A DNA stretch of 64,000 bases. Origin: Planctomycetia bacterium (GTDB lineage Bacteria; Planctomycetota; Phycisphaerae; Phycisphaerales; SM1A02). The notes beneath the pieces were generated by a model. The model ran no database searches, had not been told where the DNA came from, and worked only from the letters and a program-made list of their open reading frames with translations. The translations under genes and the position numbers were made by a program. This document shows positions 1 through 8,368 of this stretch, piece by piece. Position 1 is the first letter of the stretch. The number at the start of each line of letters is the position of its first letter. Location of the stretch: assembly GCA_005790605.1 (NCBI GenBank), contig SXUI01000063.1, positions 31,100 through 95,099 of the forward strand, read 5' to 3'.

Positions 1-475
1 TGTGATAGACGAGCATCTCGAATGCTTTGACGGTTTTCGGATCGGAGCGACTGGTTCTGCGAAGTTCTTCCAGACTCTCGCGCAGCACAGACTCGCGTCG
101 TTCCCGCTCCCATACTTGAGACATGGAAGCGTCGTCATCCATGTTGATCATGGCGCTCTCACCGCGACCAATGTTCGCAGTCGCTCGTTGACGACGCTGA
201 TCAAGCAAGCGAAATCGCATGATCCCGACGAGCCAGGCACCAAGGCGCCCCCGAGACTTGTCGTACTTCCCGTCGCGCCACTCGGCCAAGAACCGCACGA
301 CAGTCTCTTGCGCCGCCTCTGCTGCATCATGTTCGTTGTAACCAAGGTTGCGTGCGAAGCCGATGAGAATCGGTCGATAGCGAGCATCGAATGCTTCCCA
401 CGCTTGCGCGTTCTGCGGATCCGCGAGCGCGGCGAGCATCGCAGAAGTGGTTCGAGATGCGTCGTGCGCCTCCAT
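1..475 (-). CDS. ECF-type sigma-70 family factor (partial, cut by window edge)
   Basis: The reverse strand from the ATG at 475 opens with MEAHDASRTTSAMLAALADP and continues through an RNA polymerase sigma region 2. That region has FDARYRPILIGFARNLG, then AAEAAQETVVRFLAEW, then GAWLVGIMRFRLLDQRRQR, which is the helix that binds the -10 element and core polymerase. The reading frame is still open at base 1, so region 4 lies outside the window. It starts 12 bases after the Hsp70 gene stops, so the two are probably co-transcribed. Family membership is read from region 2 alone. The regulated genes and any cognate anti-sigma are not visible. Confidence 0.72.
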   Translation of the reverse strand, partial: MEAHDASRTTSAMLAALADPQNAQAWEAFDARYRPILIGFARNLGYNEHDAAEAAQETVVRFLAEWRDGKYDKSRGRLGAWLVGIMRFRLLDQRRQRATANIGRGESAMINMDDDASMSQVWERERRESVLRESLEELRRTSRSDPKTVKAFEMLVYH

Positions 476-487
476 CACGAACGCATC

Positions 488-2335
488 CTACCGGATCGAC
501 CCGCCCCGAATCGAATGCGAAATCGCGCACTCATGCAACCGAACACTGGCAACATCGAGGCGCTGTTTGAGGCTCGAAAACGCATTGGCGTCGATGTTCT
601 GAGCACCCGCCTCCGCAGCATGAACCATCGCTGCGAGTTGTGCTAACTGCCGTTCGAGATCCTCTACATAAGGGGCTTCAAGTTCTGATCGGACTCTGCG
701 GAGCGCGTCCGAAATCCACTTCATGTCGAGTTTGGAGTGCACACACAAGTCGGTGATGCGGTGCCGCTCCATATCACTTCGCGCATGCGCAATGCTCTCG
801 GCCTCCATGCGGGTGGCCTCTGCTTCCGTCAGTCCATACGAGGGAATGATCTGCAGCGTCGCCTCGACCCCGCTGCGTCGCTCCACCGCGCGAATGGAAA
901 GCACACCATTTTGATCCACGAGAAACTCCACTTCGAGTTGCGGTATCCCTGCGGGCATCGGCGGGATTCCCGTGAGATGAAAAGTCGCGAGCGAGCGACA
1001 ATCCTCGACGAATTCACGCTCCCCTTGCACAACCTGCAGCTTCACGCTGGTCTGCCCATCCATGGAGGTGGAGAACTTCTCCGTCGCGCGAGCCGGGATC
1101 GGCGTATTGCGCATGAGGAGCTTCGCCGTCGCGCTACCGACTGTTTCGAGTCCGAGCGAGAGCGGCAAGACATCGAGCAGCAACAAGTCCCGCCGATTCC
1201 CCGAAAGAATCGCACCCTGTACCGCTGCGCCGAGTGCCACGACGCGATCAGGATCGAGTGCGGTGTATGGCTCGCGCTGGAAAAAATCTGCAACCGCGCG
1301 GCGCACGAGAGAGAGCCGCGTCGATCCGCCGACGAGCACGACTCGAGCGATCGCATCGCGCGCGACTTTCGCATCATTGAGGACACGCGAGCAACACGCG
1401 AGCGTGCGATCGACGAACGGCTTCGCGATCTCGTCGAGTTCTGCGTGCGTCAATGCGAAGGCTCTCCGATCACCCTGCAATTCGAGAGTCTCTTCGACCG
1501 AAGCGGAATGCGACAGCGCGCGCTTCAAACGCTCCGCAAGTGCGACCAATCGAGCGCGATCCGCCAGCTCAGGAGCCGTGCCGTCGCGGAACCAGTGCGC
1601 GACGATCGCCCTGTCAATGTCATCGCCACCGAGTTCGGTGTCGCCCGCGGTCGCGAGGACTTGAAAACAGTCCGTTTCGAGATCGGCTTCTCGAGGGATG
1701 ATTTCAAGCAAGGTGCAATCGAAAGTCCCTCCACCGAGGTCATAGATCACAACCTTCTCACCGACTTGAGAACCTCGCCCGATGCCATACGCGAGGCTCG
1801 CTGCGGTTGGCTCATTCACAAGTCGCAAGACGCGAAGCCCCGCAAGCCGCGCAGCATCCCGCGTGGCCTGCCTCTGCGCATCATCGAAGTATGCAGGAAC
1901 CGTGATCACAGCTCGGTCAATCGAAACTCCGAGTTCCGATTCCGCTTGATGGCGGAGTGTTCGGAGAATCTCCGCGGAAACCTCTTGCGGAAGCACGCAC
2001 TGGCCATCGATGCTGAACGCCGCCAACCCACGCGGACCTTCCGTCAAGGGAAGCCCGCTCGAAGTTGCAAAGGCACCCATTTCCTTTGCGGAGCGACCGA
2101 TGAACCGCTTGGCACTCGCAATGGTCCGGTCGGGCCTCGAGAGTCCGAATCGAATTGCCTCCGCTCCAACGGTTCGCGCGCCATCTGCGCCGAAGAAAAC
2201 GACCGAAGGCGTGAGCGCGCTGACGACACCGCCGAGGACCCGCGGCCCAGCAGCATCACAAACCGCAACGAGGGAATTCGTGGTTCCCAGATCAATTCCA
2301 ACGATCGGTGACTTGGATGCAGACGGCTCGCTCAT
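488..2335 (-). CDS. hscA: Hsp70-family chaperone, HscA-like
   Basis: This 615-residue Hsp70 has the ATPase signatures GIDLGTTNSLVAV near residue 13, YDLGGGTFDCTLLE near 200 and VVLVGGSTRL near 335. The linker LLLDVLPLSLGLETVG leads into a substrate-binding domain containing VVQGEREFVEDCRSLATFHL, GIPPMPAG and SGVEATLQIIPSYGLTE. Those substrate-domain strings resemble HscA, the iron-sulfur-assembly Hsp70, more than DnaK, and the short helical lid fits HscA too. No hscB, iscU or ferredoxin gene is adjacent. The neighbours are sigma factors, so a role in Fe-S assembly here is inferred from sequence type only. A divergent DnaK paralogue is the alternative. Confidence 0.85.
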   Translation of the reverse strand: MSEPSASKSPIVGIDLGTTNSLVAVCDAAGPRVLGGVVSALTPSVVFFGADGARTVGAEAIRFGLSRPDRTIASAKRFIGRSAKEMGAFATSSGLPLTEGPRGLAAFSIDGQCVLPQEVSAEILRTLRHQAESELGVSIDRAVITVPAYFDDAQRQATRDAARLAGLRVLRLVNEPTAASLAYGIGRGSQVGEKVVIYDLGGGTFDCTLLEIIPREADLETDCFQVLATAGDTELGGDDIDRAIVAHWFRDGTAPELADRARLVALAERLKRALSHSASVEETLELQGDRRAFALTHAELDEIAKPFVDRTLACCSRVLNDAKVARDAIARVVLVGGSTRLSLVRRAVADFFQREPYTALDPDRVVALGAAVQGAILSGNRRDLLLLDVLPLSLGLETVGSATAKLLMRNTPIPARATEKFSTSMDGQTSVKLQVVQGEREFVEDCRSLATFHLTGIPPMPAGIPQLEVEFLVDQNGVLSIRAVERRSGVEATLQIIPSYGLTEAEATRMEAESIAHARSDMERHRITDLCVHSKLDMKWISDALRRVRSELEAPYVEDLERQLAQLAAMVHAAEAGAQNIDANAFSSLKQRLDVASVRLHECAISHSIRGGSIR

Positions 2336-2417
2336 GACGAGCGAATCCTACGCGAACCATCTATGCAACAGGCGCCCGTCTCTGACGAGCGCCTGAGGTG
2401 CATTGAGTGAGCAAAAC

Positions 2418-2645
2418 TCAAACGGCGTCGAGTGCCGCGATTCTCGCGGCAGTCGCGTGCGGCACGGCCTCAACCGGCGTATCGGCTTTCGCGAGCGCGA
2501 CTTCGAGGCGCTCGATCAAACTCCCACGGACGCGCGCTTTCGATGCCGCCGCCTCCGCCAAGAACGCTCGGTGCTCCGGAGATTCCCGCGGCGTTTCCCG
2601 AGAGGCGAAGTGCATGCTGTGCTGGTGGGTGGTGAGCGAATCCAT
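2418..2645 (-). CDS. small ORF overlapping the sigma-factor 3' end (separate gene or sigma C-terminus after a frameshift)
   Basis: From the ATG at 2645 a 75-residue protein runs out of frame with the end of the upstream sigma gene. It is charged and helical-looking (EHRAFLAEAAASKARVR, then IERLEVALAKAD) and uses codons typical of this genome (GCG, CTC, GAG). The sigma frame over the same bases is Gly/Pro/Arg-rich and looks non-coding. GAGG lies 7 bases before the ATG. It could be a translationally coupled protein of unknown function, or the true C-terminus of the sigma factor after a one-base indel near 2640. No family was recognised. Confidence 0.4.
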   Translation of the reverse strand: MDSLTTHQHSMHFASRETPRESPEHRAFLAEAAASKARVRGSLIERLEVALAKADTPVEAVPHATAARIAALDAV

Positions 2646-3330
2646 AGGACGCCTCGATGATCTGTCTGAGTCTTTGAAGGCCACGATGTTTCCAGTTGTT
2701 AACGGTTGATGCAGGAACTCCGAGCGCATTCGCGGCGGCCTCATACGAGAGACCGTCGCAGACAATCAAACGCACGGCTGATCCAAGGTGAGGAGGAAGG
2801 AGGCTCAGTGCCACTTCCAACGCTTCCGCGTCCAACGCAAGCCCAACGGGGCTCTCGTCTGCGGCTGCCTCAGTCCACCAGTTGTCGCTCGCGCGGGTAT
2901 CCCGATTTCTCGGCTCAGTCGGTCGGAGGCCCACTCGCCCACTCCGGCTGAGAACTTCTAAGAATCGAGCATTCTGACCAGCGCGCCGCTTCAACAGGTT
3001 TTCAGCGATGCGTAGGAAATAACCCACTTCTAGTGTCATCTTTTCGAGATTCCGTAAATTTAGGACGCGAAAAAACACTTCCTGCGTGATGTCGTCCGCC
3101 GCCTCAGCACTTGCGCGCCTTCGGACGAAGCTATGCACCCTCGCGTAATACGCAACGACAAGCGCAGCGACGAGGCGCTCCTTTCGTCGGGGAGATTCCT
3201 CCTTTTCAGGCTCTGAGGCGTAGAGGCTAGGCGGAAGCGCTGGAATCTCCTCCAACGGCCGCTCAGGGGTCCCCGCGCGCGGGCTGTTGCGCGCACTGCG
3301 CGGAAGCGGATGTACTTGGGGCGGGTTCAT
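2470..3330 (-). CDS. ECF-type sigma-70 family RNA polymerase sigma factor
   Basis: The start is taken at the ATG at 3330, giving up to 286 residues. After a Pro-rich N-terminus, region 2 reads AYYARVHSFVRRRA then ADDITQEVFFRVLNLRN. Region 4 reads LPPHLGSAVRLIVCDGLSYEAAANALGVPASTVNNWKHRGLQRLRQII, a helix-turn-helix for -35 recognition. Past residue about 230 the frame turns low-complexity and overlaps a better-looking ORF, so the natural C-terminus is uncertain. It heads a same-strand set with the HscA-like chaperone and a second sigma factor, which suggests a stress-response module. That grouping is inference. Confidence 0.75.
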   Translation of the reverse strand: MNPPQVHPLPRSARNSPRAGTPERPLEEIPALPPSLYASEPEKEESPRRKERLVAALVVAYYARVHSFVRRRASAEAADDITQEVFFRVLNLRNLEKMTLEVGYFLRIAENLLKRRAGQNARFLEVLSRSGRVGLRPTEPRNRDTRASDNWWTEAAADESPVGLALDAEALEVALSLLPPHLGSAVRLIVCDGLSYEAAANALGVPASTVNNWKHRGLQRLRQIIEASYGFAHHPPAQHALRLSGNAAGISGAPSVLGGGGGIESARPWEFDRAPRSRARESRYAG

Positions 3331-4074
3331 GTGACTCCAATCCGTGCGCGCCGACTCGCGTGTTGGGATGTTTGGCTCAGCGTGTGTTCCGAGCCGAGGC
3401 CTGATTCGCAGTGCCGGAACTTGCGCTCGAGGCAGAAGTGTATGACTCAGTTGTTGACACGCCACTCGCGAGCCTCCAGTTCGTTAGAAAGAGCTGATTT
3501 CACGGCGTACATCCAAGTCTCCTCGCGCCCGTCATTTTTCACCCAGGTTGCTGCACGGCCCCTACTTCAACTGTTGCATGCGCGATGACCTCCTCGAGTC
3601 GCGTGCGCTAAGTCCCTATGCGCCAACGGTTGATGGATCAAGCTGGAATGGTCCGCGCAAGAACTGCCGGTGGGTCGAAGCCTGAAATTACGATGATTGT
3701 CGGCGTGGATGAAAGAGGCTCGGCGCAAGTCGACTTCTCTATGCGTGGTGGCTGCACGGACTGCACCTCCGCATGCCTTGAGCACGGATGCTTCAAGGAA
3801 GCTCAATCGGTTGCTTGTAAAGCGCAACTTCAGGTCGTTCGCGCGACGACCAGAACTCCATCGGATGTAGCGCCTCGACTGTTGTGTCGTCTTCGGGGCG
3901 CGGCGCGTGAATCACGGACGATTGCGACCGCCATGGACGGCGGACGCGACCGCATCGCGCGGTCGCGAAACACTCAGACTTCGCGCCACTCAGTTTCTGC
4001 GAACTCGACCACTCTCCGGGGAGCCTGTGCACTGCCTCAGCACACGCTCCCTTTTTCTTTCCGCGATTTTCCAG
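3331..4074. other. intergenic region, 744 bases, no supported gene
   Basis: This gap separates the sigma gene from the 3' end of a secreted-protein gene. Open frames exist on both strands, for example a plus-strand frame from 3618, but their products have no recognisable domain and no convincing ribosome site. Composition is slightly more AT-rich than the neighbours. The sigma-factor promoter should lie just above 3330, but no clear -35/-10 pair could be picked out. A decayed gene cannot be excluded. Confidence 0.4.
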
Positions 4075-4614
4075 CTAGTGCGCAGACTTTGGGGCATTCC
4101 CCTTCGGGAGCGCTTCCATCGTGTCTGCAAAACGCTCAAGGGAAAGTTTCACAAGATACGCCCGAAACGCTGCAATTGCTGCCGTCTCGCCCTTCCCCCG
4201 TACCGAGCACTTCCCGTTTCTATCGCGCTTCGTGAATTCGATCGCGCATTCGCCTGGTCCAATCGCGTCGCCAACCACCGTACAGAGTTCGCTCGCGTCG
4301 ACCAACTTGCGAATGGTTTCAATCTGCGCTTCGTTCAAGAGCATCGACCAACTGAAATCTTCGTAGTTCGCGTCAGTTCCGCCAGCGAAAAAGTATGTGC
4401 CGTCCGTGTCGAGCTTCGCACGCACAGCACGCCCTTCGCTTGCATCGCTCCAGTAGAACTCAAAACGCAGCCCGTTCGTGCGATCGATGCGCGTCGCACT
4501 CGGTGCGGAATCGCACGCTGATACACATGCTGTGCTGAGGCAACTTGCCGCAAGGACCCACGTCAGCGATGCACCCAGAAGTACGCGCAACGATGCGCGG
4601 AGGTACACACTCAT
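4075..4614 (-). CDS. secreted or lipoprotein-like hypothetical protein
   Basis: This 179-residue protein has an N-terminal signal sequence (a hydrophobic stretch around ASLRVLLGASLTWVLAASC, with Cys residues at possible lipid-attachment sites). The mature part has FEFYWSDASEGRAVRAKLDTDG, a short beta-rich domain and the helix LNEAQIETIRKLVDA. Its ATG overlaps the stop of the upstream gene (ATGA), so the two are translationally coupled. The upstream product is also a lipoprotein of similar plan (a beta-rich part and a 'REQESDLWRLV'-type helix), so they may be distant paralogues. No family was recognised. Confidence 0.7.
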   Translation of the reverse strand: MSVYLRASLRVLLGASLTWVLAASCLSTACVSACDSAPSATRIDRTNGLRFEFYWSDASEGRAVRAKLDTDGTYFFAGGTDANYEDFSWSMLLNEAQIETIRKLVDASELCTVVGDAIGPGECAIEFTKRDRNGKCSVRGKGETAAIAAFRAYLVKLSLERFADTMEALPKGNAPKSAH

Positions 4615-5327
4615 CGCGGTGCCGCTTCCGTCGCAGTGGTTGAAGTCGACGCCGCTCCACGAGCCCGACCAATCAACGGTTGCGCTTGCATAGCGGCGTA
4701 CGGATCCGCTCCAAGGTCGTATCGCACAGGAAACTCTGCGGTTTCTGCGAGCGGCTCATCACTCATCCACGCGAGCCGTGCCAACGCACGAGTCAGTCTT
4801 CGCAGCGCGCGCTCATCATCAGTCGCAGGCGCGTACTGCCGTAGGAAACACCACCGTTCTCCATTCGCCGCAATCCGCACCTTCACGAGAATGCTGCCCG
4901 CTGAAGGCGTTTCCGTCCATACATTGCCGCGCGAATCGCTGTTCGCACTCGAGCCAAATCCACCGTCCACCACGAGTCGCCAGAGATCACTCTCCTGCTC
5001 ACGAGAGAGTCGGCGGACACGCGCCGGTCGTTTGCCCTTGAGCTTCGCAATCTCTGCCTCCGCATGCAGCGATCCATCGGGAAGCAAGATGTAGGCGGCA
5101 GCGCGTTCCTCCGCGCGCGGACTCACTTCGACGCCACGCCCGACCTCGACAGCAAGTTCGATCGAGAAGTCGCTTGGAAGTGTGCCGAGCGGGTCGACCG
5201 CAGCAGCAGCAGCAGCCGTTCCCGATGGCCGAGCTTCCGTGGACGCGCACCCAATCGTGCACGCGAGCGATGCAAACGCAGCCATGCAAACGGCACGCAA
5301 AATCAATGGCGATGGACCCTCTCGCAT
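4611..5327 (-). CDS. putative lipoprotein of unknown function
   Basis: The N-terminus has a signal peptide ending in a lipobox-like LACTIGCAS, followed by an Ala-rich linker and a globular part of about 150 residues (FSIELAVEVGRGVEV, AAAYILLPDGSLH, LSREQESDLWRLVVDGG). A possible GTG start lies nine bases upstream at 5336. The ATG at 5327 is chosen as the stronger codon. It overlaps the next gene by four bases and diverges from pheT across about 65 bases that must hold both promoters. Function is unknown, with an envelope location predicted. Confidence 0.68.
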   Translation of the reverse strand: MREGPSPLILRAVCMAAFASLACTIGCASTEARPSGTAAAAAAVDPLGTLPSDFSIELAVEVGRGVEVSPRAEERAAAYILLPDGSLHAEAEIAKLKGKRPARVRRLSREQESDLWRLVVDGGFGSSANSDSRGNVWTETPSAGSILVKVRIAANGERWCFLRQYAPATDDERALRRLTRALARLAWMSDEPLAETAEFPVRYDLGADPYAAMQAQPLIGRARGAASTSTTATEAAPR

Positions 5328-5392
5328 GCCCGCCACAGTAGCACTTCCCGTCGTGCCATGGAGTCCCGCGGTTGAGGTTACCTTTCCACCCT

Positions 5393-7444
5393 ATGCGTAC
5401 GAGCGTGCTCTGGATGAACGACTACCTCCTTCCCCCCGCCTTGGCTGCCGAGCAGGCGAGCGTTTTAACTGCGCTCGGACTTCCGCTTGACGGAGAAGGC
5501 GTTGCTGAGAACGGTGAAGTCTGGCAGGAGATCGAAACGACTTCGAATCGCGGCGACTGCCTCTCGCATGTGGGAATGGCCCGCGAGATTGCCGCATCAA
5601 CGGGTCGCGCGCTGAAAACGGCTCCAATCAACCTCCCGCCCGTCGACGCTGCGTCGCACTCGCCGATCACCGTCAGGAACACCGTTCACGAATTCTGCCC
5701 GCGCTACACAGCGCGTGTGATCAAGGGAGTCAAGGTTGGACCGAGCCCCGCGTGGCTCGCGCAACGGCTGATCGCGATTGGCCAGGTCCCGCGAAACAAC
5801 ATCGTGGACGCGACCAACTTTGTGCTTTTCGAACTCGGACAACCGACGCATGTCTTCGATCTCGCAACGCTCGCAGGCGCGGAGATCCAAATCCGCCGCG
5901 CACGCGATGGAGAGACCTTTCTCCCACTCGGAGCGGATGCGAAAAGCATCACGTTGAAGCAAGATGATTTCGTCATCGCCGACGCGAAGCAACCTGTGGC
6001 GCTCGCGGGTATCAAGGGCGGCGCGCTCGCGAGCGTCACTGCAGCAACGACAGACATCGTACTTGAGGCAGCGACATTCGATCCGGTGTGCGTGCGCGCT
6101 TCAAGCCGACGACACGGCATCAGCAGTGATTCGTCTTACCGATTCGAGCGTGTGGTGCATCCGGCGGAAGTGGACGCTGCAGCGCTCCGCCTCGCAGCAC
6201 TCATTCTCGAGGTCGCCGGCGGCACCCTCTGTGGCGGCGTGGTCGCTGATGGCGCCGCTCCAACCCCCGCGCGTCGCATTGCACTCCGGCCGTCGCGCTG
6301 CCGCACCGTGCTCGGCACCGCGATTACCGACGCGCGAATCATCGAACTCCTCACGAAGCTCGACTTTGAACCGAAGTTACGAAGCGACGCGTCCGCGATC
6401 GACTGCGTGGTACCAGCACGCAGAGTCGATGTCGAACGAGAAGTCGATCTCATCGAAGAGATTTGCAGACTCGATGGCATCGAGCGCATCCCCGTCGCCG
6501 AATTCATTCGCGTGCGTCTCCCAACGCCCAATCCGGTGGAGCGCGGAACACGCGCAATCAAGGCAACACTCGCATCCATCGGATTTGTCGAGAGCATCAC
6601 GCACTCGCTCGTTTCCGAACGAGCCGCTTCCATCTTTCTACCCAAAGGCGCGAGCATGCTCGCCGTCGATGATGCGACTGCAGGCGAGCCCGCGCTTCGA
6701 ACGAGTGTGCTTTCGTCCTTGATGCATGTGAAGGGTCACAACCAATCCAATGGCACGCCGAGCCTTGCGCTCTTCGAGTTCGCGAGCGCGTTCCATTGGG
6801 AGATCAATGCGCATCGAGAGCGGCCAACACTCGCCATGCTTGCGGACGCATGCGACGGCTCTCGTGATGGCCAATCCGCCTACCGCTTCATGCGCACAAG
6901 CGTCGAGCGCGCGCTCCGCGTGCTTGCGGGTCGAAACCCAATGATTACGTTCGAACCAATCACCGCTGACCTTCCGACCTGGCTTCTCGCCGGAGCACGA
7001 GTCTGTGTCGCAGGTCGAGATGTCGGACTTGCGGGCGTCATCCATCCACAGTTGCAGAAGATGCATGGACTCGATCGCGCTGTCGCCTGCGCCGAGCTCG
7101 AGATTCGATCGCTTCTCGCAGAGTTTCCGCCGGAATCGAACGCCACCGAGTTGCCGCTCTTCCCTGCGACGGATCGAGATGTCAGCGCGATCGTTTCCGA
7201 GAGTGTGACTTGGAATTCGATCGAGCGCTCCATGCACGCGTCCGCGCTCGCAGACCTCGAGTCGATTGAGTTTGTTGGGGTGTTCCGAGGGAAGCAGATC
7301 GGCGAAGGCAAGAAATCAGTCACGGCGCGACTGCGGTTTCGACGCAAGGACGGGACGCTCCGCGCCGAAGAAATCGAACCACGCGTCGCGTCCATGCTCG
7401 AGCGACTACGACAGGACACGAACGCGGAGATCCGTACCGCATGA
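5393..7444 (+). CDS. pheT: phenylalanine--tRNA ligase beta subunit, lacking the N-terminal tRNA-binding OB domain
   Basis: The beta chain of the alpha2-beta2 phenylalanyl-tRNA synthetase. The chosen ATG gives the usual opening MRTSVLWMNDYL. The B1/B3-type core is clear: SNRGDCLSHVGMAREIAA, VDATNFVLFELGQPTHVFDL and SSDSSYRFERVV. The C-terminus is an anticodon-recognising ferredoxin-fold domain (FPATDRDVSAIV to the end). The protein is 683 residues, about 110 shorter than the common 790-800. The missing part is the OB-fold tRNA-binding domain that normally lies between the 'GLxxDGV' strand and the 'TSNRGDC' segment; here they are joined directly. No pheS is in the window. It overlaps the next gene by ATGA. 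Confidence 0.95.
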   Translation: MRTSVLWMNDYLLPPALAAEQASVLTALGLPLDGEGVAENGEVWQEIETTSNRGDCLSHVGMAREIAASTGRALKTAPINLPPVDAASHSPITVRNTVHEFCPRYTARVIKGVKVGPSPAWLAQRLIAIGQVPRNNIVDATNFVLFELGQPTHVFDLATLAGAEIQIRRARDGETFLPLGADAKSITLKQDDFVIADAKQPVALAGIKGGALASVTAATTDIVLEAATFDPVCVRASSRRHGISSDSSYRFERVVHPAEVDAAALRLAALILEVAGGTLCGGVVADGAAPTPARRIALRPSRCRTVLGTAITDARIIELLTKLDFEPKLRSDASAIDCVVPARRVDVEREVDLIEEICRLDGIERIPVAEFIRVRLPTPNPVERGTRAIKATLASIGFVESITHSLVSERAASIFLPKGASMLAVDDATAGEPALRTSVLSSLMHVKGHNQSNGTPSLALFEFASAFHWEINAHRERPTLAMLADACDGSRDGQSAYRFMRTSVERALRVLAGRNPMITFEPITADLPTWLLAGARVCVAGRDVGLAGVIHPQLQKMHGLDRAVACAELEIRSLLAEFPPESNATELPLFPATDRDVSAIVSESVTWNSIERSMHASALADLESIEFVGVFRGKQIGEGKKSVTARLRFRRKDGTLRAEEIEPRVASMLERLRQDTNAEIRTA

Positions 7445-8085
7445 CGGCCCACAATCCCGCTGCCAACGATCAGTCCACGATGCAGCCTTTGGGCGAGCAG
7501 ACGGTCGACGCATTCCTCCTCGCACTTAGTGCCCCCACGCCCGTTCCTGGAGGTGGCGCAGTCGCGGGACTGCTTCTCGCGCAGAGCGCGGCGCTCGGCG
7601 AAATGGTGGTTTCTTTCGCCCTCAGTAAATCGAAGTTCGCGTCCTTCGCGCCCGTGCATCGCGCATCACTCGCAGCGCTCACCGAGTTGCGTCAAACCTC
7701 CATGCGCCTTGCAGACCTCGATGCAGCGGCCTATCGCGCGCTCAATCGACTCTGGAAACTCCCGAAAGAAGACGCCGCGCGTGCGGCTGGTTGGACGATG
7801 GCTGTCGAGGATGCCATTCAAGCTCCGCACTCTGTGATTGAGACGGCTTCAAGCGTGCTGCGGCAACTCGAACCGCTCATTGGCACGACGGCGGAGAGTC
7901 TGAAGAGCGATCTCGCGATCGCCATCGATCTCGCCGCAGCTGCATCGCGCGCAGCAGCGTGGAATGTTCGCGCGAATCTACCGTTGCTTGAGCATGAGCA
8001 CGAACGCAAGGATCGCGCGACTGCACTCGAGAGCGCGCTTCGCGACATCGCACTGCGCGCCTCGACGCTCAGTGCGCGACTCTGA
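7441..8085 (+). CDS. cyclodeaminase/cyclohydrolase family protein (FchA/FTCD C-terminal type)
   Basis: This 214-residue all-helical protein has the family start, a short helix then APTPVPGGGAVAGLLLAQSAALGEMVVSFALSK. Later helices include LADLDAAAYRALNRLWKLP and DLAIAIDLAAAASRAAAWNVRANLP, matching methenyl-THF cyclohydrolase and formimino-THF cyclodeaminase proteins. It would act on one-carbon-loaded tetrahydrofolate in the cytoplasm. Which of the two reactions it performs cannot be read from sequence. The start overlaps the pheT stop (ATGA), so it is coupled to pheT. A second ATG 14 codons in (MQPLGEQT) is an alternative start. Confidence 0.85.
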   Translation: MTAHNPAANDQSTMQPLGEQTVDAFLLALSAPTPVPGGGAVAGLLLAQSAALGEMVVSFALSKSKFASFAPVHRASLAALTELRQTSMRLADLDAAAYRALNRLWKLPKEDAARAAGWTMAVEDAIQAPHSVIETASSVLRQLEPLIGTTAESLKSDLAIAIDLAAAASRAAAWNVRANLPLLEHEHERKDRATALESALRDIALRASTLSARL

Positions 8086-8106
8086 ACGAGCAGCGCAGGC
8101 GCGAGC

Positions 8107-8331
8107 ATGCCGACTCCAGAACCGAACAACTCCAACGACGGCGCGGCGGCGAAGGGAACGCCACCGCGTTCGTTCTTGATGATCTGGTTTCGCTGTTGCA
8201 ATGCGTACGGGCGCTTGACGAAAACCGCAGACGGCACGGCGTACAAGGGAAGATGTCCAAAGTGCGGGCGCTCGGCGCAGGCGAAGGTTGGTGAGGGTGG
8301 AAGCGACCGCCGCATGTTTGAGGCGGAATAG
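8107..8331 (+). CDS. small zinc-ribbon-like protein
   Basis: This 74-residue protein contains WFRCCNAYGRL and GRCPKCGRSAQAKVG, a Cys pattern that could bind one zinc in a ribbon fold. A basic loop, YKGRCPKCGR, sits between them. It follows the cyclodeaminase gene by 21 bases in the same direction and is probably in the pheT operon. No specific function is recognised. Short ribbon proteins of this kind often bind nucleic acid or proteins, but nothing here decides that. Confidence 0.65.
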   Translation: MPTPEPNNSNDGAAAKGTPPRSFLMIWFRCCNAYGRLTKTADGTAYKGRCPKCGRSAQAKVGEGGSDRRMFEAE

Positions 8332-8368
8332 TCACGCGGCAACACCATCGTGCGCTACGCTGCGTCGA

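Noticed and set aside
737..2311. 524-residue plus-strand open frame opposite the HscA-like gene
   Set aside because: It lies wholly antisense to a clear Hsp70 gene and its product is Arg/His-rich with no domain. It arises from GC-rich codon bias.
3618..4235. 205-residue plus-strand open frame in the 3.3-4.1 kb gap
   Set aside because: Runs antisense into the 4075-4614 gene, has no recognisable domain and no clear ribosome site. Only weak grounds exist for a decayed gene in its first 200 bases.
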